Of a stretch of 57,798 bases of DNA, positions 16,969 through 25,485 are shown one piece after another. A program made the translations under genes and the position numbers. Each line of letters starts with the position of its first letter. Position 1 is the first letter of the stretch. Source of the DNA: an uncultured Clostridia bacterium (lineage in GTDB: Bacteria > Bacillota > Clostridia > Oscillospirales > Ruminococcaceae); the NCBI GenBank assembly GCA_947166275.1, contig CAMVDP010000010.1, forward strand, positions 1-57,798, in the 5' to 3' direction. The notes under the pieces were generated by a model. The model had not been told where the DNA came from. It worked only from the letters and a program-made list of their open reading frames with translations, and did no database searches.

Positions 16969-18471
16969 TTAATCCCAGATATCGGGGAACTGCGCTTCAA
17001 GCTCCTTAAGGTTCTTCTTGAGAGTCTCCTCTTCCTCCTTGAGCTCCTGTCTGCGCTTGGGCGTGATGAACGTTTTGTTCAGTTCAGCCTGCACCTCGAG
17101 AAGTGTCTTTCTGAGCGGCTCACGACGGCGCTGGTAGAGTAGCTTGCGCTCTTCCTTCTCCTGACGCATACGGCGCTCACGTTCGATAGCTTCTTTCTCT
17201 TCGCGCTCGGCTTTGAGCTTTGCACGCTGCTCGGCGATCTCACGTCTCTCGGTCTCTATTCTGTCGACTATCGCTCCGTTGAGGGCTTCGTAACGAGCCT
17301 TCTGCTCGGGAGTAGCAAATCTCAACGCCTTCTTGAAATTCTTATCATCAGTAACAGTCTGCGGCAGACCCGGTATCTCATCCTCACTGTGCAGCTTGCA
17401 CTCTGCGAGGAGCTTTCCTATATACGCACGGGAATCCTCGATATCGATATCGAGTATCTTATCGAAGTACTGGTCGGCAGTCTCGAACTCACCGTCCTCG
17501 AGGAACATATACGCACGCTTTATAAGGTTCTCCTTGTTTGCGGCAGTCGCGGTAACGAGTGCGTCCGGAACTATCGCGTTGACTTCGGGCTTGAGTATCG
17601 ACTCGATCTTGTCCGAGATCTCACGCATGAACTCATCCTCGGAGCAATCGAAAATATCATCGCACCATACGAGCTTCTCCGGGAGCTGCTGGAAATTCAT
17701 GGCATGGCTGTTGAATACGGGGAACACGAGTTTTTCGCTGTCTTTCTTCATCTCCGCGGAAAACGTGTTCACAGTGTATTTGAAATAATCGTCATAAACA
17801 TCGTTCTTCTCTCTGAACGACGGGATCATGATCCTGGAATTCTTGAGTGCGTGGACTATCTGTGCGGACTTCTCCACTGCGTCCATATCCTTGAACATTT
17901 CCGGAGCATAGAATGCGCTGAATCCGAGATTTGATGTAAATCGCAGATAAACCTTGTCGCCGTCGAGGTCATCGTCAACCGAAACGCCTTCACGGCTCAG
18001 GATGAACACATCGTAATTCTTTTCCTGTTTGAGAATGCTCTTGGTGATACTGACTGTATCCTCAAGCTGTTCACCGAGGGTCTCGTATGCCTTCTGATAC
18101 TCCTCTGTCGCGTAGTAAAGCGCGCGCTTGTAGTTATTGCTTTCCTTGATAGCGGGAAGCTCGCTTATATCTTTTCTGCAGACTGCGAAACGGCTGCTGC
18201 CCTCTCTGACATACTGTATGCCGTACTCACAGAGTAAAGCTGCCCAATACGCCTCACTGTCTTCGGGCTCGGCTGTTTTAAGCTTTTCCGCAAGATCCTC
18301 TGCCTCTGCAAATCTGAAAGCGTTTCTTAAATATGTGATCCTGTTGAGCTTCTTTATATCAGACTTCGGGAACATCATAGCATGACCGCAGCTCTGGCAT
18401 ACGCCGCCGCCGTTCTCATCCTTATTCACACCGCTGCCGCAGACATTGCAGACAAGCCCGTTATAATACAT
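16969..18471 (-). CDS. Zinc-ribbon, degenerate TIR-like and coiled-coil protein
   Basis: A 500-residue soluble protein. Residues 9-30 form a zinc ribbon (CNVCGS ... CQSCGH). A TPR-like helical region follows to ~145. Residues ~150-290 resemble a TIR domain (KNYDVFILSREGVSVDDDLD, then HALKNSRIMIPSF), laid out as in the Ruminococcus zinc-ribbon/TPR/TIR proteins. The expected NADase/WxxNEW segment reads YFKYTVNTFSAE, so the catalytic Glu context seems lost. Another TPR pair (~310-370) and a long charged coiled coil (~390-490) follow. It stands alone behind a consensus promoter and a GGAGG site. A scaffold or sensor rather than an active NADase is my inference. Confidence 0.65.
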   Translation of the reverse strand: MYYNGLVCNVCGSGVNKDENGGGVCQSCGHAMMFPKSDIKKLNRITYLRNAFRFAEAEDLAEKLKTAEPEDSEAYWAALLCEYGIQYVREGSSRFAVCRKDISELPAIKESNNYKRALYYATEEYQKAYETLGEQLEDTVSITKSILKQEKNYDVFILSREGVSVDDDLDGDKVYLRFTSNLGFSAFYAPEMFKDMDAVEKSAQIVHALKNSRIMIPSFREKNDVYDDYFKYTVNTFSAEMKKDSEKLVFPVFNSHAMNFQQLPEKLVWCDDIFDCSEDEFMREISDKIESILKPEVNAIVPDALVTATAANKENLIKRAYMFLEDGEFETADQYFDKILDIDIEDSRAYIGKLLAECKLHSEDEIPGLPQTVTDDKNFKKALRFATPEQKARYEALNGAIVDRIETERREIAEQRAKLKAEREEKEAIERERRMRQEKEERKLLYQRRREPLRKTLLEVQAELNKTFITPKRRQELKEEEETLKKNLKELEAQFPDIWD

Positions 18472-18587
18472 TTCTATGTTTCCTCCATTTCATTGAAGTC
18501 GCTATGTCAGAATGACCGTTTTTTGCTTACGAAACGTCCCGGTCTGAAAAACACAATAAAATCCTATAGATAGACTGACACAATGAT

Positions 18588-18616
18588 ATTATATAGTAAA
18601 ACGATACCATTGTCAA
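18588..18616 (-). promoter_or_regulatory. Consensus sigma-A promoter of the TIR-like gene
   Basis: On the minus strand TTGACA (18611-18616), 17-bp spacer, TATAAT (18588-18593). It leaves a leader of about 110 bases before the start at 18471. Confidence 0.9.
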
Positions 18617-18662
18617 TAACGTTTGATAACATTTGTTAGAATTGCCTTTATTTATCAGTATT

Positions 18663-19667
18663 TTATACAAGAGGCATAGTAGCGTAAGCATTGAGATCAT
18701 CGGGTGCGGTAACGCCCGCCTCGGTATACTCATAGAACGCCTGACTTCCTATCATAGCGGCATTGTCACCGCAGAGCGCTATCGGCGGGATATAGAGCTT
18801 TATGCCGTTTTCCGCGCAGCTCTGTTCAAGCAATGAACGAAGCCCGGAGTTTGCTGCGACTCCTCCCGCAAGCGCAGCAGTCTTGTAACCGTACTCTTTA
18901 GCGGCAGCAACAAACTTTGATGTGAGGATATCCGACATTGTGTACTGGAACGAAGCCGCGAGGGAATTCTCATCAAGCTCCTCACCGCGCTGCTTTGAAT
19001 TGTGCGCAAGATTGATGACGAAGGTCTTGAGTCCTGAAAAGCTGAAATCGTAGGGCTCGACCGTATGCGGATGCGGCAGTTTGTACTTCGTACGATCGCC
19101 GGTCTGTGATGCTTTGTCGATATGTACTCCGCCGGGATACGGAAATCCGATGACCCTCGCGATCTTGTCGAAGGCTTCACCTGCCGCATCATCGGTTGTG
19201 CGTCCCACAGTCACAAAGCTTGTGTAGCTTTCCACCCGCATTATCTGAGTATGACCGCCCGACGCGACAAGACAGATATACGGAGGTTCAAGCTCCGGAT
19301 GCGCTATGTAGTTCGCGGCGATATGTCCTTTTATATGGTGTACCGGGATAAGCGGCTTTCCGGCTCCCGCGGCAAGTCCTTTGGCGAAGTTCACCCCCAC
19401 CAGCAGAGCTCCGATCAGTCCGGGTGCGTAAGTGACAGCTACCGCGTCAACATCTGAAAGATCCATTCCCGCGTCAGACAAAGCCTTATCTGTTACCCGA
19501 AGTATGTTCTCACAGTGACGCCGCGAGGCTATCTCCGGCACCACGCCGCCGTATAGCTTATGTTCCTCGATCTGGGTGGCTATCACGTTGGAGAGTATCA
19601 CCCGACCGTTCTCTATGACTGCCGCTGCAGTTTCGTCGCATGAGCTTTCGATCGCAAGTATCTTCAT
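18663..19667 (-). CDS. tsaD: tRNA N6-threonylcarbamoyltransferase subunit TsaD
   Basis: A 334-residue ASKHA-fold protein that transfers the threonylcarbamoyl group to A37 of ANN-decoding tRNAs, with TsaB/TsaE. Signatures are IESSCDETAAAVIENG, GGVVPEIASRRHCENI, the metal-binding HHIKGHIAAN, DFSFSGLKT, and LAGGVAANSGLR with CGDNAAMIG near the C-terminus. Length is normal. It is 16 bp downstream of an XRE regulator and probably co-transcribed with it; tsaB and tsaE are not in the window. Confidence 0.96.
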   Translation of the reverse strand: MKILAIESSCDETAAAVIENGRVILSNVIATQIEEHKLYGGVVPEIASRRHCENILRVTDKALSDAGMDLSDVDAVAVTYAPGLIGALLVGVNFAKGLAAGAGKPLIPVHHIKGHIAANYIAHPELEPPYICLVASGGHTQIMRVESYTSFVTVGRTTDDAAGEAFDKIARVIGFPYPGGVHIDKASQTGDRTKYKLPHPHTVEPYDFSFSGLKTFVINLAHNSKQRGEELDENSLAASFQYTMSDILTSKFVAAAKEYGYKTAALAGGVAANSGLRSLLEQSCAENGIKLYIPPIALCGDNAAMIGSQAFYEYTEAGVTAPDDLNAYATMPLV

Positions 19668-19683
19668 TCAGTCTGAACCTTCC

Positions 19684-20016
19684 TTATATCTTCTGCTCGC
19701 TGATCCAATCCAACAGGCTGAGCGCGAGCAGCTGCTTCTCTCGGGGCATTGCTTCGACCTTCATGGCGGCGACCCGCCCGATGTTGCCCATTCCCGACGG
19801 CGTTTCCGCGCCGAGCAACAGCTCATCCGGCGTGGTTTTCAGCACCGCGCACAGCTTCATTATCACATCTATGCTTGGCACCGATACCGCACGCTCGATG
19901 TTCGACAGATATTTATCGCTTAAGCCCGCCATTTCGTTGACCCGCGACTGCGACAATCCGAGCTGTTTTCTCCGGCGTGCTATCCTTCTGCCGAGCTCCT
20001 TATAGTCTGTGTACAT
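19684..20016 (-). CDS. XRE family transcriptional regulator
   Basis: A 110-residue DNA-binding protein. Residues 8-62 form the HTH (RRIARRRKQLGLSQSRVNEM, then LSDKYLSNIERAVSVPSIDV), a classic Cro/C1-type domain; the rest is a short helical tail ending in LLDWISEQ. The upstream 97 bp contain four direct repeats of a TAAGTCGAAT-like word at ~21-bp spacing, so autoregulation is plausible. It probably forms an operon with tsaD. Target genes unknown. Confidence 0.88.
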   Translation of the reverse strand: MYTDYKELGRRIARRRKQLGLSQSRVNEMAGLSDKYLSNIERAVSVPSIDVIMKLCAVLKTTPDELLLGAETPSGMGNIGRVAAMKVEAMPREKQLLALSLLDWISEQKI

Positions 20017-20033
20017 TTTTACGGCTCCATTGT

Positions 20034-20105
20034 ATTCGACTTAATATACGAAATTCGATTTACGGTATTACCAAATTCGACTTACAGTATCCTATTTTCG
20101 ACTTT
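20034..20105 (-). promoter_or_regulatory. Four-repeat operator array upstream of the XRE gene
   Basis: ATTCGACTTA at 20034-20043, ATTCGATTTA at 20053-20062, ATTCGACTTA at 20075-20084 and TTTCGACTTT at 20096-20105, starting 19, 22 and 21 bp apart, about two helical turns each. On the minus strand each core is AGTCGAA or AATCGAA. This may bind the adjacent XRE protein; it is also one base from the Spo0A box TGTCGAA. The repeats are certain, the binding protein is not. Confidence 0.6.
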
Positions 20106-20113
20106 AAATAGGA

Positions 20114-20992
20114 TTATTCTATATTCTGTATCTGCTCACGGATCTTCTCGATCTCGCTTTTCATATCTACCACAAGACGGGTGATACGGATATCCTGTGC
20201 CTTCGAACCTGTGGTATTCACTTCGCGGTTCATCTCCTGGACCAGGAAGTCAAGTTTCCTTCCGATCGGTTCATCGGAGTTCATCATGTCGCGGAACTGC
20301 ACAAAGTGGCTCTTGAGTCTCACCGTCTCTTCGTCGACAGCTATTTTCTCGGCGTAGATGCCTGCTTCAAGCAGAATCCTCTGTTCGTCGATCTGTTTGT
20401 TTTCAAGTATCTCCTGCATCTTCGCGTACAGCTTCTCACGATATGCTTTTACAGTCTCGGGAGCATATTCGCATACCTGAAGCGTCATCTTTTCAATGTT
20501 CGCAAGCTTTTCAAGGACATCTTCCTTCATCTTGACACCCTCTGCCTCACGCATGGAAACAAAACGTTCAAGTGCGGCTTCGGCTGTCTCCCTGACCGCT
20601 TGCCATATCTTTTCTTCGTCAGTTTCGGCACGCACTACCGTAAAAGCATCGGTCATACGGAATATCGTCGACAGTGTGATATCGTCCTGAAGTCCGAACT
20701 TCTCTCCTGTATCACGCAGTACTTTCAGGTAGTTCTCCACTACCCCGTCATTTACCGAAACAGCAGTCTCCGCTGCCGCAATGTTGTATATCGAAAGCGA
20801 TACCTCGACTTTGCCGCGGCTCATTTTTGACTTGACCAGCGATTTGAGCTTTTCCTCAAGGAACATATACTGTCGTGGCAGCTTTGCGTTGAATTCATAG
20901 TATCTCGAGTTGACCGAGCGTATCTCGACAAGGTACTCCTTGCCGTCGATTATCCTGTGGTCTCTGCCGAAACCGGTCATGCTTCTTATCAT
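20114..20992 (-). CDS. yicC: YicC family endoribonuclease
   Basis: A 292-residue protein with both halves of the YicC/YloC family: the N-terminal MIRSMTGFGR, EIRSVNSRYYEFNAKLPR and the C-terminal RILLEAGIYAEKIAVDEETV, KLDFLVQEMNREVNTTGSKA. YicC is an RNase in E. coli; B. subtilis YloC is related. It lies 17 bp downstream of the Wzz/YveK-like gene in the mnmG-rsmG operon. In many Firmicutes yicC is next to gmk and rpoZ, which are absent here. Confidence 0.93.
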   Translation of the reverse strand: MIRSMTGFGRDHRIIDGKEYLVEIRSVNSRYYEFNAKLPRQYMFLEEKLKSLVKSKMSRGKVEVSLSIYNIAAAETAVSVNDGVVENYLKVLRDTGEKFGLQDDITLSTIFRMTDAFTVVRAETDEEKIWQAVRETAEAALERFVSMREAEGVKMKEDVLEKLANIEKMTLQVCEYAPETVKAYREKLYAKMQEILENKQIDEQRILLEAGIYAEKIAVDEETVRLKSHFVQFRDMMNSDEPIGRKLDFLVQEMNREVNTTGSKAQDIRITRLVVDMKSEIEKIREQIQNIE

Positions 20993-21009
20993 AGCATTGT
21001 TTCCTTTCC

Positions 21010-21669
21010 TTATCTTCCGAGATAGTCAATCTCGTCATCAAAATCCATAAGTTCGCCGATCACCGGTACATTATATTGCTCCGAGATGTTGTCGGCGGCT
21101 GTGATCGTGTTGTCAAGCTTCCATATTATGATGATACCGATGACCGAGAGAACCGCACCGAATATTGCTCCGATCAATGTGAACAGACGTTCGTCCGGAA
21201 AGTCCGGGCGCTGCGGCTCCACCGGCGCCGATATTATTTTTATCCTTGCATTTGCCTCATACTCGTCAAGCACTATCTGGACCTGACCGAGGTATATCTC
21301 CGAAAGCTTGTAAGAGTCCGATGAGGTCTGGCAGTCAAACTGCGCCGACACTATCTGTGTACCGTTTTTAGGCTCGACCTTTATCATCTTCGCAAGCTCG
21401 GCGTATGAGAACTTTGTTACAAGGTTTTCGTTTATCGCGTCATACATCTTCGGGCTGGTGAACAGAAGTGCCACTGTCTGCGCTTTTTCCGCTGACGGTA
21501 TCTCATCAAGGCTGTCAACAAGTATGTCGATGTTCGTAAGGTAATGCTTGGTCATGCCATATGATGCGAGGATATATCCCGATATCGCAAGCATTACTGT
21601 CACGACAACAGCTATTCTCCAATTATTCTTTATTGTTATCAGAAGTTTTTTGAACTGATTTCTTTTCAA
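21010..21669 (-). CDS. Wzz/YveK-type chain length regulator-like membrane protein
   Basis: A 219-residue protein with two transmembrane segments (about 18-38 and 178-200) flanking an extracytoplasmic domain, the topology of polysaccharide co-polymerases. The second segment is preceded by a Pro-rich stretch (APVEPQRPDFP), a Wzz hallmark. After it comes a short cytoplasmic tail with no kinase domain, so a separate CpsD/YwqD-type tyrosine kinase would be expected; none is nearby. Its place between rsmG and yicC is odd for a capsule gene. Confidence 0.8.
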   Translation of the reverse strand: MKRNQFKKLLITIKNNWRIAVVVTVMLAISGYILASYGMTKHYLTNIDILVDSLDEIPSAEKAQTVALLFTSPKMYDAINENLVTKFSYAELAKMIKVEPKNGTQIVSAQFDCQTSSDSYKLSEIYLGQVQIVLDEYEANARIKIISAPVEPQRPDFPDERLFTLIGAIFGAVLSVIGIIIIWKLDNTITAADNISEQYNVPVIGELMDFDDEIDYLGR

Positions 21670-21690
21670 AACTATTCCTTCTTTTGTAGT

Positions 21691-22380
21691 TTAAAGGGGT
21701 CTTTTCGCTATTTTTGCGGAAGGCCGCGGATACTGGGGCGGTGTGGAAGATGTCTTCCTTATTATGGTAAGTGTTCTCCTGTCGCCTCCGGGAAGAGCAT
21801 ACTTTTTTATATCTTCTATCTCTCCTCCGAGCTTTTTTATTGCGCTTTCCGCTTCGGAGGTTTCGTCCTTCTCACCCTTGAGAGCAAGGAAAACTCCCCC
21901 GACTGCAACGAACGGCAGACAGTATTCACAAAGCACATTGAGCTGCGCCACTGCCCTCGCGGTAGCAAGCCCGAACTTCTCACGATATGCTTCATCTCTG
22001 CCAAGCTCTTCACCGCGGGCATGGACTGTTTCACAATTGATCCCGAGAAGCTTACATGCGCTTTCAAGGTATGCGATACGCTTGTTTGAGCTGTCAAGCA
22101 GCGTAAATGAAAGATCGGGACGATATATCTTCATGGGAAGAGAGGGAAAGCCAGCGCCTGCACCCACATCTATCGCTTTTGTTCCACGTGGAACATCATA
22201 CATAGTAAGCGGAAGTATGCTGTCTATGTAGTGTTTTTCAGTTATCTCGTCAGGTTCGGTGATGCGTGTGAGATTGACATTCTTGTTATATTCTACCATG
22301 TAATCGGCAAGCTTGTCAAGCTGTATTTTCTGTTCGCCGGACAGAATTATACCGCACTCGCTGTATTTGTCATTCATCAT
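21691..22380 (-). CDS. rsmG: 16S rRNA (guanine527-N7)-methyltransferase RsmG
   Basis: A SAM-dependent methyltransferase of about 229 residues. Motifs seen are [36 protein letters not shown] (SAM loop), [13 protein letters not shown] and [14 protein letters not shown]. Three consecutive ATG codons (22383, 22380, 22377) follow GGGAGGG; the middle or last gives the best spacing. The start overlaps the end of mnmG. The segment VPRGT is encoded by a 16-bp parS-like palindrome at 22180-22195. The gidA-gidB pairing is standard near Firmicute origins. Confidence 0.93.
   Translation of the reverse strand: MMNDKYSECGIILSGEQKIQLDKLADYMVEYNKNVNLTRITEPDEITEKHYIDSILPLTMYDVPRGTKAIDVGAGAGFPSLPMKIYRPDLSFTLLDSSNKRIAYLESACKLLGINCETVHARGEELGRDEAYREKFGLATARAVAQLNVLCEYCLPFVAVGGVFLALKGEKDETSEAESAIKKLGGEIEDIKKYALPGGDRRTLTIIRKTSSTPPQYPRPSAKIAKRPL
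22180..22195. promoter_or_regulatory. parS-like site inside rsmG
   Basis: TGTTCCACGTGGAACA, a perfect 16-bp palindrome, two bases (one symmetric pair) from B. subtilis parS TGTTTCACGTGAAACA. ParB is encoded at 11987-12844. Confidence 0.85.
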
Positions 22381-24343
22381 CATCACCCTCCCTCTTGTTT
22401 CTTGAAGCAAGCCATATAAGCAGTACAGAGATATCAGCAGGGTTTACTCCCGATATTCTTGATGCTTGTCCGATATTTAACGGTTTTCGCTCATTAAGCT
22501 TTTCTCTCGCTTCAAGACGAAGACCGGATATCGTATCATAGTCAATATCCGTCGGCAATGCCTTACACTCAAGTCTTTTCATTTCCTTGATCTTTGTGAG
22601 CTGCGTTCTGATATAGCCTTCATATTTGATGTTGACCTCGACTTTATCGGCTATCAGATCCCCCACATATTCTGATGTTTTATCGAACCTCATCAGCTCC
22701 TTCAATGACACCTGCGGACGTTTTACAAGCTCGATGAGCTTTACAGACTGGGTTATCGGAGATGTACCGCATGCTTCGAGCATACTGTTAAGCTCCGGAG
22801 TAGGATTTATCGATACTTTTCTTATACGTTCAGTCTCTGCTTCCACTTGTTCTTTTATATCGAGATAGTATTTATATCTCTCGTCTGATATCAACCCGAT
22901 CTCATGTCCGAGTTCGGTGAGCCTTTCCGGAGCGTTGTCCTGTCTTATTATAAGCCTGTATTCGCTGCGAGATGTCATCATTCTGTATGGTTCGTCACAG
23001 CCTTTGGTCACAAGATCATCGATAAGCGTGCCAATGTAAGAGTTTGAGCGGTCAAGGATTATCTGCTCCTTCCCGCTTATCTTTCTGCTTGCGTTGATGC
23101 CTGCGAGAAGTCCCTGGGCGGCTGCTTCTTCGTATCCTGATGTTGAATTGAACTGTCCGGCTCCGTAAAGACCGGATATCTTCTTTGTTTCGAGGGTCGC
23201 GAAAAGATCGAGCGGGTCAAGGCAATCATACTCTATCGCGTATGCTGGGCGCATTATCTCCACATGCTCAAGTCCTTTTATAGTCCGCAGAAATTCAAGC
23301 TGTACATCTTCCGGCAATGATGTACTCATACCCTGCAGATAGTATTCATCTGTATCAAGTCCCATTGGTTCCACAAAAAGCTGATGCCTTTCCTTGTCTT
23401 TAAATCTTATCAGCTTTGTTTCGATACTCGGGCAGTATCTCGGTCCTACTCCAACTATTTTTCCGGAATAAAGCGGCGATCTATGGAGATTGTCGAGAAT
23501 TATCTTATGTGTTTTCTCGTTCGTATATGTTACATAACATTTTGCTATGTTCTTCATTTTCTTTCTGTTATCGAATGAAAAAGGAGTTATTACTTCGTCT
23601 CCGTCCTGTTTCTCCATTTGTGAGAAATCGATCGAACGTTTGTGAACTCGTGCGGGAGTTCCTGTCTTGAATCTTCTTATATCAAGTCCAAGCTTGCGTA
23701 GATTTTCTGTAAGTTCAGATGCCGGGTTCACATTATCCGGTCCGCTCTTATATGAAGTCTCGCCTATGAATATCTCTCCTCCGAGATATGTTCCTGTGGT
23801 TATGATGACAGCTTTTGCAGAACAAAATCCTCCGAGTTTTGTCACGACTCCGGTAACATGTCCGTTTTCTGTGCAGACCTCTGTTATCTCTGCTTGTTTT
23901 ACATCAAGGTTAGACTCACTTTCAAGTACATGCTTCATATATATATGGTACTTCACTCTGTCCGATTGAACGCGAAGGGAATGTACTGCCGGACCTTTTC
24001 CTCGGTTCAGCATTCTTGACTGAATAAAGGTGTTGTCTGCGGCTATTCCCATCTCTCCACCGAGTGCGTCTATCTCACTTACAAGTTGTCCTTTTGCCGA
24101 GCCGCCTATACTTGGATTACAAGGCATATTTGCTATAGTATCGAGTGACAGTACAAACACCACAGTTTTCATACCAAGTCTTGCTGCCGCGAGTGCGGCT
24201 TCACAGCCTGCATGTCCTGCGCCTATAACTGCTACATCATAGTTTCCGATGTTATATATGGTATTCAGCTTCTTTCTAAATTCTATATGTTGTGTTCCAC
24301 GTGGAACATCAGAAATCGTATAAAAATGTTCCATGTGGAACAT
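22370..24343 (-). CDS. mnmG: tRNA uridine-5-carboxymethylaminomethyl modification enzyme MnmG
   Basis: A FAD protein (up to 657 residues) that with MnmE builds cmnm5U34 in tRNAs. Motifs are [60 protein letters not shown] and the C-terminal helical domain. The start is uncertain. ATG at 24343 (MFHMEHF) or 24334 adds about 34 residues before the FAD fold, more than usual, and no clear ribosome binding site precedes either. This N-terminal extension is made of two parS-like palindromes, which accounts for MFHMEHF and VPRGT. MnmE is not in the window. Confidence 0.93.
   Translation of the reverse strand: MFHMEHFYTISDVPRGTQHIEFRKKLNTIYNIGNYDVAVIGAGHAGCEAALAAARLGMKTVVFVLSLDTIANMPCNPSIGGSAKGQLVSEIDALGGEMGIAADNTFIQSRMLNRGKGPAVHSLRVQSDRVKYHIYMKHVLESESNLDVKQAEITEVCTENGHVTGVVTKLGGFCSAKAVIITTGTYLGGEIFIGETSYKSGPDNVNPASELTENLRKLGLDIRRFKTGTPARVHKRSIDFSQMEKQDGDEVITPFSFDNRKKMKNIAKCYVTYTNEKTHKIILDNLHRSPLYSGKIVGVGPRYCPSIETKLIRFKDKERHQLFVEPMGLDTDEYYLQGMSTSLPEDVQLEFLRTIKGLEHVEIMRPAYAIEYDCLDPLDLFATLETKKISGLYGAGQFNSTSGYEEAAAQGLLAGINASRKISGKEQIILDRSNSYIGTLIDDLVTKGCDEPYRMMTSRSEYRLIIRQDNAPERLTELGHEIGLISDERYKYYLDIKEQVEAETERIRKVSINPTPELNSMLEACGTSPITQSVKLIELVKRPQVSLKELMRFDKTSEYVGDLIADKVEVNIKYEGYIRTQLTKIKEMKRLECKALPTDIDYDTISGLRLEAREKLNERKPLNIGQASRISGVNPADISVLLIWLASRNKREGDDDE
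24293..24308. promoter_or_regulatory. parS-like site at the mnmG start
   Basis: Second perfect copy of TGTTCCACGTGGAACA, within the first codons of mnmG. Confidence 0.85.
24327..24342. promoter_or_regulatory. Variant parS-like site at the mnmG start
   Basis: TGTTCCATGTGGAACA, one base from the perfect palindrome at the centre, 34 bp from the previous site. It may bind ParB more weakly. Confidence 0.65.
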
Positions 24344-24353
24344 TTTTCATTAT

Positions 24354-24378
24354 TTTACCCCGCCATTGGCGGGGTAAA
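24354..24378. terminator. Strong hairpin between the aldolase gene and mnmG
   Basis: TTTACCCCGCC pairs perfectly with GGCGGGGTAAA around ATT. No T-run follows on either strand. It may end the aldolase transcript or lie in the mnmG leader, because a possible promoter (24394-24421) is upstream of it. Confidence 0.55.
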
Positions 24379-24393
24379 TAATTACTACTATAT

Positions 24394-24421
24394 ATAGTAT
24401 ATGATCGTATACAATACTCAA
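24394..24421 (-). promoter_or_regulatory. Possible promoter of mnmG-rsmG
   Basis: On the minus strand TTGAGT (24416-24421), 16-bp spacer, TACTAT (24394-24399). A modest match. Confidence 0.4.
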
Positions 24422-24430
24422 TATTTTGCT

Positions 24431-25111
24431 TCAGGAGTATTTTCTGTACCCCGGATGCTTTAAAGCATAATTCTTTCCAATCATGCAAAGATCGTCAATT
24501 TTTTCACGAGGAAGTTCACCTGTACCACCAAGAAGCTTTGAAACAATCGTAGTCTTTGCTACCTGCTCAACGCTCTCCATTCTGAAATAAGCCTTCATCA
24601 GATCCGGACCCATTGTCACTACCCCGTGATTTGCAAGCATTATCGCATCATGGTATGGAAGATACTCCGAAATACTTTCTGCGACATCATCCGAGCCCGG
24701 TGTTGCATATTTAGCTACAGGCACAGATCCGAGAAGCATGACAGCCTCTGACATATTGTAATCATCGAGCGGAACATTAGCAACTGCATATCCCGTCGCT
24801 ATCGGAGGATGTGCATGTACCACCGCGTTTACCTCGGGACGCACAGAATAGCATTTCAGGTGCATCCTGAACTCCGAAGAAGGCTTATATCCTTCCGGTG
24901 CATATATGATCTCATTCGATGAATTCATTGTGATCATCATATCGGGTTTCATGTATTTTTTGCTTACTCCCGACGGTGTTGTAATAAACCTGTCATCTCC
25001 TATACGCACGGAAATATTTCCGTCATTCGATGCGACCATTCCGCGGATCCAGAGATTTCTTCCAATCTCACAAATATCTTCCTTAATCTTTAACTCTTCC
25101 TGTTCCGTCAT
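24431..25111 (-). CDS. Class II aldolase/adducin family protein, L-fuculose-phosphate aldolase-like
   Basis: A 226-residue Zn-dependent aldolase. ASNDGNISVRIGDDRFITTP is the phosphate-binding entry region, VVHAHPPIATGYAV supplies two His ligands, and ANHGVVTMG the third. The family cleaves fuculose-1-P or related sugar phosphates to DHAP plus an aldehyde, or epimerises ribulose-5-P. No other fucose or rhamnose genes are adjacent, so the substrate stays open. It is last in the rsmI-led operon, overlapping the preceding gene by 29 bp. Confidence 0.85.
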   Translation of the reverse strand: MTEQEELKIKEDICEIGRNLWIRGMVASNDGNISVRIGDDRFITTPSGVSKKYMKPDMMITMNSSNEIIYAPEGYKPSSEFRMHLKCYSVRPEVNAVVHAHPPIATGYAVANVPLDDYNMSEAVMLLGSVPVAKYATPGSDDVAESISEYLPYHDAIMLANHGVVTMGPDLMKAYFRMESVEQVAKTTIVSKLLGGTGELPREKIDDLCMIGKNYALKHPGYRKYS

Positions 25112-25475
25112 TCTGAATACCTTTCTTTACTATACCCAATATATCGGGATATCTCAATAACACTCTGTATGTATGTCCTTCCGAAAACTTCTTCAGCATA
25201 TGCTCTTCACAAAAATATGTATGAACGTGCTTTTTCCCTATGTATCTGAAATCAACGGTAGTATTTTTAAATTCATAGGTAGAGCTTCCATTATAATTCA
25301 TTGTTGTTTTCGGATCCTTCAAAAAGTCACGCTTTGTTTTTCTTTTACGTACTATTATAATATCACGTTCCTTTGCTTTTCCGTGATTACGATAAAAATC
25401 CACAAAACAAAGTAAAACAACCGTCAGCAATAATCCGATTAAACCAATATATGCAATTATCTTCAAGAACTCCAT
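25083..25475 (-). CDS. Single-pass membrane protein, unknown function
   Basis: A 130-residue protein with one N-terminal transmembrane segment (about residues 5-27) and a basic cytoplasmic linker (VRKRKTKRDF), followed by a small beta-rich domain that I do not recognise. DUF2500/DUF3592-like proteins have a similar layout but no motif settles it. It overlaps the aldolase start and is 10 bp downstream of the radical SAM gene. Confidence 0.65.
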   Translation of the reverse strand: MEFLKIIAYIGLIGLLLTVVLLCFVDFYRNHGKAKERDIIIVRKRKTKRDFLKDPKTTMNYNGSSTYEFKNTTVDFRYIGKKHVHTYFCEEHMLKKFSEGHTYRVLLRYPDILGIVKKGIQNDGTGRVKD

Positions 25476-25485
25476 ATATCCACCT

